A DNA stretch of 34,675 nt from Seinonella peptonophila (lineage in GTDB: Bacteria; Bacillota; Bacilli; Thermoactinomycetales; Thermoactinomycetaceae), in NCBI RefSeq assembly GCF_900129355.1, contig NZ_FQVL01000021.1, positions 1 through 34,675 of the forward strand, written 5' to 3'. Below are positions 26,099-34,224 of the stretch, piece after piece (within the stretch, counting starts at the first letter, position 1; every line of letters starts with the position of its first letter). The translations under genes were made by a program, and so were the position numbers. A model generated the notes under the pieces. That model was not told where the DNA came from and did not search any database. It saw only the letters and a list, made by a program, of their open reading frames with translations.

Positions 26099-26137
26099 AA
26101 AAAACATGTGTTGCAAGCAATTGCCGCACATGTTTTT
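26099..26137. terminator. Terminator-like hairpin downstream of the LysR gene
   Basis: AAAAACATGTG (26100-26110) pairs with CACATGTTTTT (26127-26137) around a 16-base loop, with A/T tracts on both sides. On the minus strand it is 140 bases past the LysR stop. Confidence 0.65.
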
Positions 26138-26226
26138 ATTTTGAACCGTAGATTCCAGTTTCTTTTATCTCTTGTGAAAACGAAAGTACTTGGTTTTGAA
26201 TTTAAAAGCTCATATGAACAAATCGA

Positions 26227-26254
26227 GATGAAAGACCATTAAAAATCTTTCATC
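26227..26254. terminator. Inverted repeat just after the LysR stop
   Basis: GATGAAAGA (26227-26235) pairs with TCTTTCATC (26246-26254). It is 23 bases past the LysR stop codon but lacks a clear U-tract, so it may be a weak or 3'-end-stabilising hairpin. Confidence 0.5.
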
Positions 26255-26276
26255 GCTGACAAGTTAACATTTTATT

Positions 26277-27167
26277 CTAAAATAAAAATTGCGATGTAAC
26301 AGGTATGGTGTCAAAAAAATTTGGCTCTGCAAAAATTTGTTTAACTAACTCCTCTTGTTCAGGTAAAAAAACAACTTCTATTTTACGCTGAAAAGTAGAT
26401 GGTTTGATTTTTGTAATATTCAAATTCGGTTCTTGTATATGTTTGGCCACAATTTCTGGTACAAAAGTGATTCCTTTTCCTTCTAGCACTTGGTAAATAA
26501 GTGACTCACTCCATAGTACATCTATAAAATTTGGGTTAATCGTATATGGACGTGCAAAAAGTCGAAGAGATTGACGTAGGTCACTTGGATCATGCCACAT
26601 CAAAATTGGATATTGAATGAAATCTTTTATATGAAGATTTTCGTATTTAGCCAGTGGATGATCTTGAGGTGTAACAGCATAATAAGACTCTGAAAACAGT
26701 AGATAAGATGATAACAATGGAGAACCTTTAAAGTCTTGAACTACTGCTAAATCCATTTTACCTTCAATCATTGATTGGATTAACATTTGTGTAATATCCT
26801 GCATGACAATTTGAGGCTTTATAAAAGGCGCTTTATTTTTAAATAGATAAGGAAGATAATATGTAGCGACACTCGGAATACTCCCAACAATAGGATTGAT
26901 ATCATTTCCAAATGACTGCAACTTGCTTTCAACTCTCTTTAATTGGTCCAAAACCGAAACTGCCTGTTCATATAAATATCGCCCCGCTGATGTTAACTCA
27001 ATCCCTTTCACTGTTCGACGCAACAATTGATGATTGATTTGTTCTTCTAATTTATGCAATTGTTTGGTTAACGCTGGTTGAGAAATAAACAGTGCTTTCG
27101 CCGCCTTATTGATACTTCCTAACTGCACTGTCAATACAAAGTAATGTAGTTGATGTGTTTTTAACAT
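26277..27167 (-). CDS. LysR-family transcriptional regulator
   Basis: A 296-residue protein with the standard layout: winged helix-turn-helix at 1-60 (LHYFVLTVQLGSINKAAKAL, then SQPALTKQLHKLEEQI) and a two-lobed effector domain from ~90 (VGSIPSVATYYLPYLF, AVVQDF, ILMWHDPSDL, GKGITFVPE). It is divergent from the transglutaminase/beta-lactamase pair, with a 105-base intergenic region containing a T-N11-A dyad, so it most likely controls these genes and itself. The arrangement is like AmpR with ampC. The effector cannot be read from sequence. Confidence 0.93.
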   Translation of the reverse strand: MLKTHQLHYFVLTVQLGSINKAAKALFISQPALTKQLHKLEEQINHQLLRRTVKGIELTSAGRYLYEQAVSVLDQLKRVESKLQSFGNDINPIVGSIPSVATYYLPYLFKNKAPFIKPQIVMQDITQMLIQSMIEGKMDLAVVQDFKGSPLLSSYLLFSESYYAVTPQDHPLAKYENLHIKDFIQYPILMWHDPSDLRQSLRLFARPYTINPNFIDVLWSESLIYQVLEGKGITFVPEIVAKHIQEPNLNITKIKPSTFQRKIEVVFLPEQEELVKQIFAEPNFFDTIPVTSQFLF

Positions 27168-27192
27168 ATATTAAACTCCGTTTATGATTAGA

Positions 27193-27209
27193 TATAACTT
27201 TCCGTTATA
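27193..27209. promoter_or_regulatory. Candidate LysR operator (T-N11-A dyad)
   Basis: TATAAC (27193-27198) and GTTATA (27204-27209) form a dyad around five bases. The T at 27195 and A at 27207 give the classic T-N11-A spacing. It lies 26 bases upstream of the LysR start and 64 upstream of the divergent operon. Confidence 0.55.
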
Positions 27210-27272
27210 ATCTTATTCCTACTATGTATTACGTATTTGCATATCGTTTTTGTTACGCTATAGAACAAGGAG

Positions 27273-27905
27273 GTGAAAAAATTAAAATTAATTCCAATTA
27301 CAGTCACCATAGACGATTATTTAAAAATTTGTCAAGTGGTTGATTTTAATCATGAATTTATTCAAAAAAGGGCCAAGATGATAGCACAGCAATATAAAAC
27401 AACGTTTGATCGAATCAAAGCAACATATCATTTCGTCCGAGATGAAATTCAACATTCTTGGGATATTCAAAGCCATCGAATCACTTGTCGTGCTTCAGAA
27501 GTATTACGATTTGGTGAAGGCATCTGCTATGCAAAATCACATCTACTTGCGGCCTTACTAAGAGCTCAAGAGATTCCCACTGGTTTTTGTTATCAACGAT
27601 TAACTTTATTGGATGAACCTGATTCTGGTTTTGCCATACACGCTCTAAACGCTGTATATATTCAATCAATACAAAGATGGGTTCGTCTCGACGCTCGTGG
27701 AAATAAACCAGGTGTACATGCTCAATTCTCCCTAACAGAAGAAAAATTAGCCTTTCCAATTCGAGAAGAGTTAGGAGAAATTGATTATCCAACTATTTTT
27801 GCAAAACCTTTGCAAAAAACCATTGAAGTGTTACAAGAACATACTGATTGTTTAGATATGTATTTACATGGGCTGCCAACTTATTTATCACAGGAATTTC
27901 TCTAG
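27273..27905 (+). CDS. Transglutaminase-like cysteine protease-fold protein
   Basis: A 210-residue cytoplasmic protein with the transglutaminase-like triad in order: Cys85 (GEGICYAKSHLLAALLRA), His123 (AIHALNAVYI) and Asp140 (RWVRLDARG). Residues ~20-80 contain the usual preceding helices (FDRIKATYHFVRDEI). Such bacterial proteins act as peptidases or transferases; the substrate is not known. The start is odd: the only near start is GTG 27273, which lies inside the ribosome binding site AAGGAGGTG, with a stop codon at 27261 just upstream. An ATT start at 27291 is possible. It is followed after 11 bases by the class D beta-lactamase gene and shares the LysR control region. Confidence 0.85.
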   Translation: MKKLKLIPITVTIDDYLKICQVVDFNHEFIQKRAKMIAQQYKTTFDRIKATYHFVRDEIQHSWDIQSHRITCRASEVLRFGEGICYAKSHLLAALLRAQEIPTGFCYQRLTLLDEPDSGFAIHALNAVYIQSIQRWVRLDARGNKPGVHAQFSLTEEKLAFPIREELGEIDYPTIFAKPLQKTIEVLQEHTDCLDMYLHGLPTYLSQEFL

Positions 27906-27916
27906 GAGGTCTATTC

Positions 27917-28771
27917 ATGTACTGGAAAAAAGGACTAAGTATACTTTCTGCCATAGGTATTCTAGCCACCAGTTGGTTAGGAGGAACTGGAACTACTCAC
28001 GCACAAGAAATAAAATTACCCAAGCCTAAAAAAGAAAAATATCAATACGAAAACTTAAGTAATTATTTTACTGGATATGATGGTACATTTGTCCTTTTCG
28101 ATTTAAAGCAAAAGGAATACACGATCTACAATAAGAAGAAAAGTGAAAAAAGAGTTTCTCCAAACTCAACTTTTAAAGTTCCTCATGCATTGATCGGATT
28201 ACAAACAGGCGTCCTTAAAGACGAAAATACAACTTTTAAATGGGATGGAACAATCTATCCTTTTCCCGAATGGAATCAAGATCAAAACATGTCTAGAGCT
28301 ATTAAGAATTCTACAATTTGGTATTTTCAAGAAGTCGCCAAACGTGTAGGAGAGAAAAATGAGAAGAAATATCTTCATAAATTACACTATGGAAACCAAA
28401 ATATTTCAGGTGGCTTAACCAATTTTTGGCTTCAATCTTCTCTGGCTATTTCCCCAAAAGAACAAGTAGAATTTCTGAAGAAGTTTTATACTTATCAACT
28501 ACCCATCTCTAAGCGGAATATTGACATAGTGAAACAAGCACTAGTTTTAGAAGAAAAAAATAAAGCAGTGTTATCAGGTAAAACAGGCACGGGTTGGAAA
28601 GATGCACAAATCAACGGCATCCCAATCAATGGAACTTTTATTGGTTATGTTGAAAAGGATAATAACACCTATTTGTTTGCAACCAATATTGAGGCTGCTG
28701 ACAAAGCAACCAGCGGCAAAGCAAAAGAAATCACATTAAAGATTTTACATGATAAAAAGATATATAATTGA
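27917..28771 (+). CDS. Class D beta-lactamase (OXA/YbxI-like)
   Basis: A 284-residue secreted protein with start ATG 27917 after AGGAGGT; a longer reading overlaps the previous gene. The signal peptide is ~1-29 (ends TTHA). All class D motifs are visible: catalytic STFK at 84-87 with Ser84, the SxV-position triad as STI at 132-134 before WYFQEVAKRVG, YGN at 158-160, Trp171 in NFWLQSS, and KTGTGW at 222-227. Lys87 is the residue carbamylated in this family. It should hydrolyse beta-lactams, though Gram-positive members such as YbxI can be weak. The second gene of the operon, it probably answers to the LysR regulator. No lipobox is present. Confidence 0.92.
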   Translation: MYWKKGLSILSAIGILATSWLGGTGTTHAQEIKLPKPKKEKYQYENLSNYFTGYDGTFVLFDLKQKEYTIYNKKKSEKRVSPNSTFKVPHALIGLQTGVLKDENTTFKWDGTIYPFPEWNQDQNMSRAIKNSTIWYFQEVAKRVGEKNEKKYLHKLHYGNQNISGGLTNFWLQSSLAISPKEQVEFLKKFYTYQLPISKRNIDIVKQALVLEEKNKAVLSGKTGTGWKDAQINGIPINGTFIGYVEKDNNTYLFATNIEAADKATSGKAKEITLKILHDKKIYN

Positions 28772-29105
28772 ATAACGATTAAATGAGTTTAATAGCATGA
28801 TCAGACTTTGAAGGTACATGTAGAATATCCTATATGTACCTTCTTTGGTTTTGGTAAATAAATGAAGAATATTTGATATCAATTAAACACTAGAGACAAG
28901 ATTCTCATTTGTTTGCATAGTACCTAATAATAATTAATTATATGCATTATTGTAAATAAAAATAAAATAGAGAGGTATATGACCCTCCCTATTTTGGATA
29001 TATATTTTCATGTTAAATAAAACATTATTATACAAAATGAACTGGATAACTCTTCAATCAGGTCAATGATAAAATCTCTCTGTGCCCTGATACCTTAAGA
29101 GCTAC
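28772..29105. other. Intergenic region of 334 bases
   Basis: Apart from the hairpin at 28811-28842, the region is AT-rich with no gene that I can support. It lies between two convergent genes. Confidence 0.6.
28811..28842 (+). terminator. Terminator of the transglutaminase/beta-lactamase operon
   Basis: AAGGTACAT (28811-28819) pairs with ATGTACCTT (28834-28842), followed by CTTTGGTTTTGG. It is 40 bases past the beta-lactamase stop. Confidence 0.75.
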
Positions 29106-29618
29106 TTATTTCCCAGGATATAATTGATAGAGTCGTAATTTCGAATTTGGACTATTCGTTTCAAACATAAAGATTACTTTATAACGATCATGATCACTGT
29201 AAGTCACATAATAGTTACCTTCTTGTTCACGCTCATCGACAGGTGTACCGATCGTCTTCTTCAATTGTGATAATGTGATAGTTGGTAATTGCGGATTCCA
29301 ATCATCAATTGCTGTAATAGTTTGTTGGGGTGTAGAACCATCATATAAAAAACGAACATAGTGATCATAATAATTTGCGGCAACAGTCCCCTTATTATCA
29401 GCAGGACCCCAATCATTTTCCACCGCAGTCAGCGAGTCACCCAAACCATAAGGACGACTATTCAACGTTTGATTCTCTTCATACGCCAAACCCATTATCT
29501 GTTTAATGAGTAAATCGGAATTTCCTTTTTTTACTGGAGCAGCATCTGTAAAATTTGGAAACAAAAGCACACTCAAGGAAAATACCCATAACATGATGTT
29601 TCGAACGTGATGATGCAT
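29106..29618 (-). CDS. YjgB-family (DUF4309) secreted protein
   Basis: A 170-residue protein with an N-terminal signal peptide (~1-27, ends TDAAP) and the DUF4309 pattern of Bacillus YjgB: IKQIMGLAYEENQTLNSRPYGLG, then DSLTAVENDWGPAD, YYDHYVRFLYD, ITLSQLKKTIGTP and a YKVIFMFE...LRLYQLYPG end. The function of the family is unknown; Bacillus members are secreted or envelope-linked. GGGGGAT precedes the ATG. It is a single-gene unit. No cysteine or metal site is seen. Confidence 0.82.
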   Translation of the reverse strand: MHHHVRNIMLWVFSLSVLLFPNFTDAAPVKKGNSDLLIKQIMGLAYEENQTLNSRPYGLGDSLTAVENDWGPADNKGTVAANYYDHYVRFLYDGSTPQQTITAIDDWNPQLPTITLSQLKKTIGTPVDEREQEGNYYVTYSDHDRYKVIFMFETNSPNSKLRLYQLYPGK

Positions 29619-29812
29619 CTGAATAATCCCCCTTTTTTTATAACCTCATGATTATTATTCGTATAACAATGTATTTTTTGTGTATTATGCTTTATCTGAT
29701 GAGTACCATTTTTCTATCATTGGGCTATTTAATTCACTTATCAAAGAAAAGGGAAAGACTCCCTAATATTCTATCAGTTATCTGCCGCACGCAATTCTAT
29801 GTTAGACTGATC

Positions 29813-30520
29813 TTACCAATCGATCCGTTTTCCATCTTTGAAGAATTCCCCATTGGGTCCTTTAGATCCAGTCGTCGCTAACCAAAGAATAGACTCAGCA
29901 GCTTGTTTAGGAGTCCTTGGAGCAGATGGTCCACCCATATCAGTACTCACCCATCCCGGATCGACCGCGTTTATTTGGATGTCACCTTTGATTTCTGCAG
30001 CTAACAATCGTGTCAAACCATTAAGAGCGAGCTTAGACAACTTATATGCGCCTACGCCAGGATATGACATTTCTCCCATTGATCCATATTCTGAGGAAAC
30101 ATTAATAATCCTTCCATAACCTTGCTTTTCCATAAGTGGAATAAAGGAACGGATAACATGATAAGCGCCGAAAAAATTCGTTGCCATCGTTCTTTCCAGA
30201 ATGGAAGGGTCTATATCTACTAACTTTTTATTCCTATCCAAATAAACTCCGGCATTATTAATCAATACATCTAATCTTCCAAAACGCTCATTTATTATAC
30301 TGACAGCTTGGTGTATGCTTTCTGGATTGTCTATATCCAACATCAAAAATGAAACATTCAGATTTGACTCCTTACATTTTAGTGCAGCTTTGTGACCCTT
30401 CTCCAGATCCCGGCTTGTCAAAATCACCTTAAAACCATTCAAAGCCAATTGCTTGACAAGTTCATATCCAATTCCTCGATTCCCGCCAGTGACAAGTGCC
30501 ACTTTTATATCCTCTAACAT
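29813..30520 (-). CDS. Short-chain dehydrogenase/reductase (SDR)
   Basis: A 235-residue classical SDR. It has the cofactor loop TGGNRGIG (~11-18), NNAG (~89), the catalytic Ser in NVSSEYG (~141) and YKLSK (Tyr/Lys pair, ~160-164). It resembles carbonyl-reductase-like SDRs; NADPH preference is suggested by the basic residues after the second strand (SRDLEKGHK). GGAGG precedes the ATG. It follows adhA by 105 bases on the same strand and probably joins the aldehyde-response unit, since AdhR-type operons often carry reductases. The exact substrate is unknown. An imperfect hairpin at 30568-30596 lies between the two genes. Confidence 0.9.
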   Translation of the reverse strand: MLEDIKVALVTGGNRGIGYELVKQLALNGFKVILTSRDLEKGHKAALKCKESNLNVSFLMLDIDNPESIHQAVSIINERFGRLDVLINNAGVYLDRNKKLVDIDPSILERTMATNFFGAYHVIRSFIPLMEKQGYGRIINVSSEYGSMGEMSYPGVGAYKLSKLALNGLTRLLAAEIKGDIQINAVDPGWVSTDMGGPSAPRTPKQAAESILWLATTGSKGPNGEFFKDGKRIDW

Positions 30521-30625
30521 TTAAATTCCTCCATTTTTGAGCAGGAAAAAATAATAAGGATGACCCAAAGTTGAACCCCTTGGACACCCTCAACTTGATC
30601 ATTAAAAGCAATCTTTATACCCCAC

Positions 30626-31666
30626 TCACATTGTACTTGTGTCTATCACAAATCGATACTTCACATCTGATGCCAACACGCGCTTGTATGCTTCATCAAT
30701 CTGGTCTGCCGAAATCACCTCAATTTTAGGAGCAATGTCATTTTTTGCGCAGAAATCTAACATTTCCTGAGTCTCACGTATGCCGCCAATCAATGACCCT
30801 GCAAATGAACGACGATGACCGATTAAATTCATTACATTTAGTGACAATGGTTCTGCAGGAGCACCGACATTTACCAAAGTGCCATCAAGAGTAAGCAGTC
30901 CTAAATAAGCATTCAGGTCAATCTTTGCACTTACCGTATTAAGAATAAGATCAAAAGTCCCAGCAAGTTTCTCGAAAGTTTCTGGATTGTTTGTAGCATA
31001 GTAGTTGTCTGCACCTAATTGTATGCCATCTTCCTTTTTCTTTAATGTTTGTGATAGAACAGTGACTTCGGCACCCATGGCATCTGCAATTTGGACAGCC
31101 ATATGACCAAGACCACCCATACCTACAATTGCTACTTTCTTACTATTACCCACTTTCCAATGGTTTAATGGTGAATATGTCGTAATACCTGCGCAAAGTA
31201 ATGGTGCTGCCACGTCAAGCTCTATATTATCAGGGATTCTCAGTACAAAATCTTCTTGTACAACAATGTGGGTGGAATAGCCTCCTTGAGTAGGCTCACC
31301 GTATTTGTCAACACCAGCGTAGGTTGGGATATTGCCTTTGAGACAGTATTGTTCTTCTCCTTTACGGCAATTCTCACATTGACCACAGGAGTCAACCATA
31401 CATCCAACTCCCACCCGGTCACCAATATTGTATTTTGTTACATTAGCTCCTACATCCGTGATAATTCCCGCGATCTCATGTCCAGGTACAAGTGGATAGT
31501 TCACTGGCCCCCATTCGCCGTGAGCAGTATGGATGTCAGAATGACATATTCCAGCATATTTAATTTCAATCAGAACATCATCCGAATCAAGGTCACGTCG
31601 TTTAATTTCAGCTGCTCGAAATGGTTTATCTGGACCGTCGACAGCCCGAGCTTTAGCATTTATCAT
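30626..31666 (-). CDS. adhA: Zinc-dependent alcohol dehydrogenase AdhA
   Basis: A 346-residue medium-chain dehydrogenase of the cinnamyl-alcohol/YahK type. The catalytic zinc site is [15 protein letters not shown] with Cys40 and GHE; the structural zinc cysteines are in [15 protein letters not shown]; the Rossmann loop is GMGGLGHMA. It reduces aldehydes to alcohols, probably with NADPH. In Bacillus subtilis, AdhA is induced by aldehydes through the MerR-type AdhR, and here a MerR-type gene is divergent from it with a matching promoter. AGGAGG precedes the ATG. Confidence 0.93.
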   Translation of the reverse strand: MINAKARAVDGPDKPFRAAEIKRRDLDSDDVLIEIKYAGICHSDIHTAHGEWGPVNYPLVPGHEIAGIITDVGANVTKYNIGDRVGVGCMVDSCGQCENCRKGEEQYCLKGNIPTYAGVDKYGEPTQGGYSTHIVVQEDFVLRIPDNIELDVAAPLLCAGITTYSPLNHWKVGNSKKVAIVGMGGLGHMAVQIADAMGAEVTVLSQTLKKKEDGIQLGADNYYATNNPETFEKLAGTFDLILNTVSAKIDLNAYLGLLTLDGTLVNVGAPAEPLSLNVMNLIGHRRSFAGSLIGGIRETQEMLDFCAKNDIAPKIEVISADQIDEAYKRVLASDVKYRFVIDTSTM

Positions 31667-31769
31667 GAATAAAACCTCCTAAATGATTTACCCTTTTTAA
31701 AGAATGTGCTTATATCAATTAACGAACCAATTAGGTTACATTACTATTCTTTCTCTCTTCTCTTGCACA

Positions 31770-31800
31770 ATTTTATTCCCTAGAGTTAACTCTAGGTCAA
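31770..31800 (-). promoter_or_regulatory. MerR-type promoter and AdhR operator of adhA
   Basis: On the minus strand, TTGACC (31800-31795) and TAAAAT (31775-31770) are separated by 19 bases, the over-long spacing typical of MerR-activated promoters. An 18-base perfect palindrome, CCTAGAGTTAACTCTAGG (31779-31796), fills the spacer. This is the expected site for the divergent MerR-type protein. The rest of the 350-base interval has no gene. Confidence 0.85.
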
Positions 31801-32017
31801 GCGATTATTTTATATTTTTCCCACAACCTCTCGGGCATACTGTTTGATATTATTTATCAAACTACCCGCTAGTGAACTATATTTTATTAAATAAGTATAT
31901 CATTTTAACAAGCTAGGCTTTCTTTAAGGTTACTTTGACATTCAGAATATACCATGATAAATTTCTCTATAATCTTAGAGATAACTTGAGGTCTAAATCA
32001 ACCATAAAAGGTGATTC

Positions 32018-32425
32018 ATGTTGAAGACATATTCTATAAGCGAAGTCGCGAACGAATTGAACCTTACTATATATACTTTGCGTTACTACGACAAAGAGGG
32101 ACTAATGCCCTTTATAGAACGAACAGCCAGTGGAACACGCTTGTTTAAAGAATCTGATATCAACGCTTTAAAAATAATTGAATGCCTGAAATCCACCGGG
32201 ATGCCTATTAAAGAAATTAAAAAATTCATTGACTGGTGTTCTGAAGGAGATTCCACGTTGCAGCAAAGATACGACATGTTTATGGAGAGAAAAGTAAATG
32301 TTAAAGCACAGATGGAAGAATTAAAAAAAACACTCGAACTTATCGAGCATAAATGTTCATATTACGAGATTGCTTTAGAAGCAGGAACAGAAGAGATTCA
32401 TAAAAACAAAAAAATAAAGATTTAA
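32018..32425 (+). CDS. adhR: MerR-family aldehyde-responsive regulator, AdhR-like
   Basis: A 135-residue MerR protein. It has the helix-turn-helix and wing TYSISEVANELNLTIYTLRYYDKEGL at the N-terminus, IIECLKSTGMPIKEIKKFI in the middle, and a long dimerisation helix ~75-115. Cys56 in IIECLK sits where AdhR of Bacillus subtilis has its single redox-sensitive Cys52. It probably senses aldehydes or other electrophiles by thiol alkylation and activates adhA, at the palindrome in the divergent region. The symbol rests on this similarity and on the gene pairing. AAAAGGTGAT precedes the ATG. Confidence 0.87.
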   Translation: MLKTYSISEVANELNLTIYTLRYYDKEGLMPFIERTASGTRLFKESDINALKIIECLKSTGMPIKEIKKFIDWCSEGDSTLQQRYDMFMERKVNVKAQMEELKKTLELIEHKCSYYEIALEAGTEEIHKNKKIKI

Positions 32426-32474
32426 CTCTTTCCTAAGAAATAGCGCAAATGAGCCGTAGACTCCTTGAAATGCA

Positions 32475-32700
32475 CTATCTTTCCTCTATCGATGTAAATG
32501 ATTGACGCAGATAACAAGCAAGTTGAAATTGTCGTACATCGTCGGGGTCTTGAAAAAAAGCTGTAAGATTTGTTCGATTTTATTTAGTCTCTGGTAGAGG
32601 GTATTCACATGAATATGCAGTTTCTGTGTTGCTTTCATCGCTGACCGATTGCTTTGAATATAGGTGATCGTTGTAAGCAATCAGTGATTATGTTTTTGCT
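32475..32700 (-). pseudogene. Remnant of a PucR-family regulator (C-terminal DNA-binding tail)
   Basis: The minus strand encodes the PucR C-terminal helix-turn-helix: TYIQSNRSAMKATQKLHIHV, then NTLYQRLNKIEQILQLFF. The reading continues in another frame as QDPDDVRQFQLACYLRQSF to a stop at 32475, joined at a run of seven A (32553-32559). The N-terminal three quarters of the protein are missing. Given this truncation, it is a gene relic even if the frameshift proves to be a sequencing error in the homopolymer. I see no other gene in the 32426-32880 gap. Confidence 0.75.
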
Positions 32701-32807
32701 CAGGAAAGAAACATCTTGGATTCTTTTTAGCGGATAGATTGTTTATTGGGAATGATTTCGAAAATGGAGGTTCATTTGTAGAATCCTTGCCATACCTTCT
32801 TCCTAAA

Positions 32808-32836
32808 GGGACATGAGGCTTATTTTCGAGTATACT
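32808..32836 (+). promoter_or_regulatory. Candidate promoter of the mapB-like gene
   Basis: GGGACA (32808-32813) and TATACT (32831-32836) have a 17-base spacer and are 45 bases upstream of the TTG start. Confidence 0.45.
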
Positions 32837-32880
32837 GGAATGAAGTGTGGGTTATATTGCAAATCCTGGAGGTTTAAAAC

Positions 32881-33627
32881 TTGACCATCGAATCAGAACA
32901 CGATCTTACCGCTTTACAGAGGATTGGCCGTATCGTCGCAATAGCCCGTGAAAAGATGCTATCATCTGTTCGAGAGGGAGTCACAACGGCAGAGCTCGAC
33001 CATATCGGCAAAAGGGTGCTGGATGAGAATGGAGCTATCTCCGCGCCTGATATCACATATGGTTTTCCAGGAACAACCTGTATCTCCGTGAATGAAGTGG
33101 CTGCGCATGGCGTTCCAGGACCTCAGGTACTGGAGGAAGGGGACATCGTTAATATTGATGTTTCGGCAGAGTTAGACGGATATTATGCTGACACCGGGGC
33201 AACGATAGTTGTCGGAACCTGTTCACCGCACAAGGAAAAGCTGTGTCAGAGCTCTCTTCGCGCACTGCATCAGGGGCTTCAGAAGGCAAGGGCGGGTGCG
33301 AAGATCAGCGGCATCGGACGGGCAATTCACAGTGAAGCCCGTAAGGACGGCTTCACTGTGATCCGAAATTTGTCCGGGCACGGCATTGGCCGCGATCTGC
33401 ATGAGATGCCAGACAGTATATTCAATTACTATGATCCGCGAGACAGAAGGCTGCTCACGAACGGACTGGTGCTCGCGGTGGAAACTTTTGTATCGGACGG
33501 TGCAGAATTTGTAGAAGAGAGCACTGACGGTTGGGGGCTGCTGCTGCCGGACCATCACTACGCCGCACAGTTTGAGCACACGATTGTCATTACCAAAGAT
33601 AGACCCCTCATTTTAACAGCAGTGTAA
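32881..33627 (+). CDS. Type I methionine aminopeptidase, MapB/YflG-like
   Basis: It removes the initiator methionine from new proteins. The 248-residue protein starts at TTG with GGAGG 9-10 bases upstream. Metal ligands are in order: Asp in NIDVSAELDGYYADTG (two Asp), His in LSGHGIGRDLHE, Glu in LAVETFV and Glu in QFEHTIVI; the first conserved His is in VAAHGVPG. The length and the SAPDITYGFPGTTCISVN start fit Bacillus YflG (MapB), the second aminopeptidase of that genus, rather than the ribosomal-cluster Map. Base composition is visibly GC-richer than its neighbours (roughly half G+C by eye against under 40%), a sign of transfer. The flanks are gene relics. Confidence 0.93.
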   Translation: MTIESEHDLTALQRIGRIVAIAREKMLSSVREGVTTAELDHIGKRVLDENGAISAPDITYGFPGTTCISVNEVAAHGVPGPQVLEEGDIVNIDVSAELDGYYADTGATIVVGTCSPHKEKLCQSSLRALHQGLQKARAGAKISGIGRAIHSEARKDGFTVIRNLSGHGIGRDLHEMPDSIFNYYDPRDRRLLTNGLVLAVETFVSDGAEFVEESTDGWGLLLPDHHYAAQFEHTIVITKDRPLILTAV

Positions 33628-33652
33628 TGTCACCTCGAATCAAAATTATTTG

Positions 33653-33691
33653 AAAAAACGGCTGCTATTTAAGTGAAGGCAGCCGTTTTTT
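33653..33691 (+). terminator. Terminator of the mapB-like gene
   Basis: AAAAAACGGCTGC (33653-33665) pairs with GCAGCCGTTTTTT (33679-33691), ending in a T-run. Its A and T tails make it bidirectional in principle. Confidence 0.93.
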
Positions 33692-33692
33692 C

Positions 33693-33866
33693 GTGCGCAT
33701 TCAGAGTAAGTTCAGCAAGCGTTGGGTGGCAGCCATTCGCGGACTATCTCTGAATGGAGACATTAGAAGCTTAAGTGGGAAAGTGACTACCAGCTTCGTG
33801 TTAGTAATATGAGAATTGTTTATGCCTTTGACCACACAGAAAAGCAATTTGGGTCCATCAAATGAA
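33693..33866 (+). pseudogene. Relic of a RelE/ParE-like toxin gene
   Basis: Frame one reads FSKRWVAAIRGLSLNGDIRS then LSGK. A shifted frame continues WESDYQLRVSNMRIVYAFDH, ending FGSIK and a stop at 33864-33866. Together they resemble the core of RelE/ParE-family toxins (…LxGKWExDYRLRVGxxRIxYxxD…), with the reading frame broken near 33780 and the end missing. No antitoxin gene is seen. The similarity is by eye and rests on a short match. Confidence 0.4.
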
Positions 33867-33981
33867 AACTCCTATTTCTATCATTAATCTCGTCTTGCAG
33901 GAAAATCCTGATCCACTTTTTGACGAGATTCGACATCAAATCGATCAAATCGCTGATGATCTCGAATTCATTTTATATATT

Positions 33982-34137
33982 TCATTGGTGAAGAATTAGG
34001 CCATGACCCACTCCAGCTTCTTGAGCAATTTGTTTGATCGATGTATTGGCATAGCTCTGCTGTCCAAATAAAGAATAAGCAGCTTCTAAAATAGCAAATC
34101 GACGATCCTCAATATCATTTTTACAGAAATCTGTCAG
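33982..34137 (-). pseudogene. Relic of a TetR-family regulator (N-terminal helix-turn-helix)
   Basis: The minus strand reads NDIEDRRFAILEAAYSLFGQ, then QSYANTSIKQIAQEAGVGHG and a stop shortly after, a clear TetR N-terminal DNA-binding domain. It lacks a start codon in frame, and the next expected block (YxYFxxKExL) appears only in another frame as FTNEIYKMN. A helical piece at ~33880-33945, DLIDLMSNLVKKWIRIFLQD, may be its decayed C-terminal part. The plus-strand 45-residue open frame at 33863-34000 is probably accidental. Confidence 0.7.
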
Positions 34138-34176
34138 CTGAAAGCCTACGGTTTGAATCGTGGGATGAAAGATGGC

Positions 34177-34224
34177 GTTGCTCGGTAATCCCTTTCAAGG
34201 GATTGCTAAGAGCAACCATTTTTT
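34177..34224 (+). terminator. Two-part hairpin with T-run; terminator or left-end hairpin of an IS605-type relic
   Basis: GTTGCTC (34177-34183) pairs with GAGCAAC (34210-34216), and within it AATCCCTT (34187-34194) with AAGGGATT (34197-34204). A T-run follows at 34219-34224. No intact gene ends here. Confidence 0.6.

Larger units (their letters stand above)
25948..26276. other. Intergenic region of 329 bases with two inverted repeats
   Basis: The region carries the upstream sequence of the PRD regulator (AT-rich, no confident promoter) and the two inverted repeats listed at 26099 and 26227. No gene is recognisable. Confidence 0.6.

Noticed and set aside
29648-29881. A 77-residue plus-strand frame with a hydrophobic start
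   Set aside because: It overlaps the SDR gene end in antisense, has no ribosome binding site and matches no family.
31935-31974. Sigma-A promoter for the AdhR-like gene using TTGACA at 31935
   Set aside because: No -10 box lies at an acceptable distance: GATAAA is 15 bases away and TATAAT 28 bases away.
32486-32680. Intact small DNA-binding protein
   Set aside because: It is the last part of a PucR protein with a second frame continuing the domain, so it is a relic and not a small gene.
33863-34000. A 45-residue plus-strand frame beginning MKTPISIINLV
   Set aside because: It lies opposite the TetR relic, lacks a ribosome binding site and shows no family resemblance.
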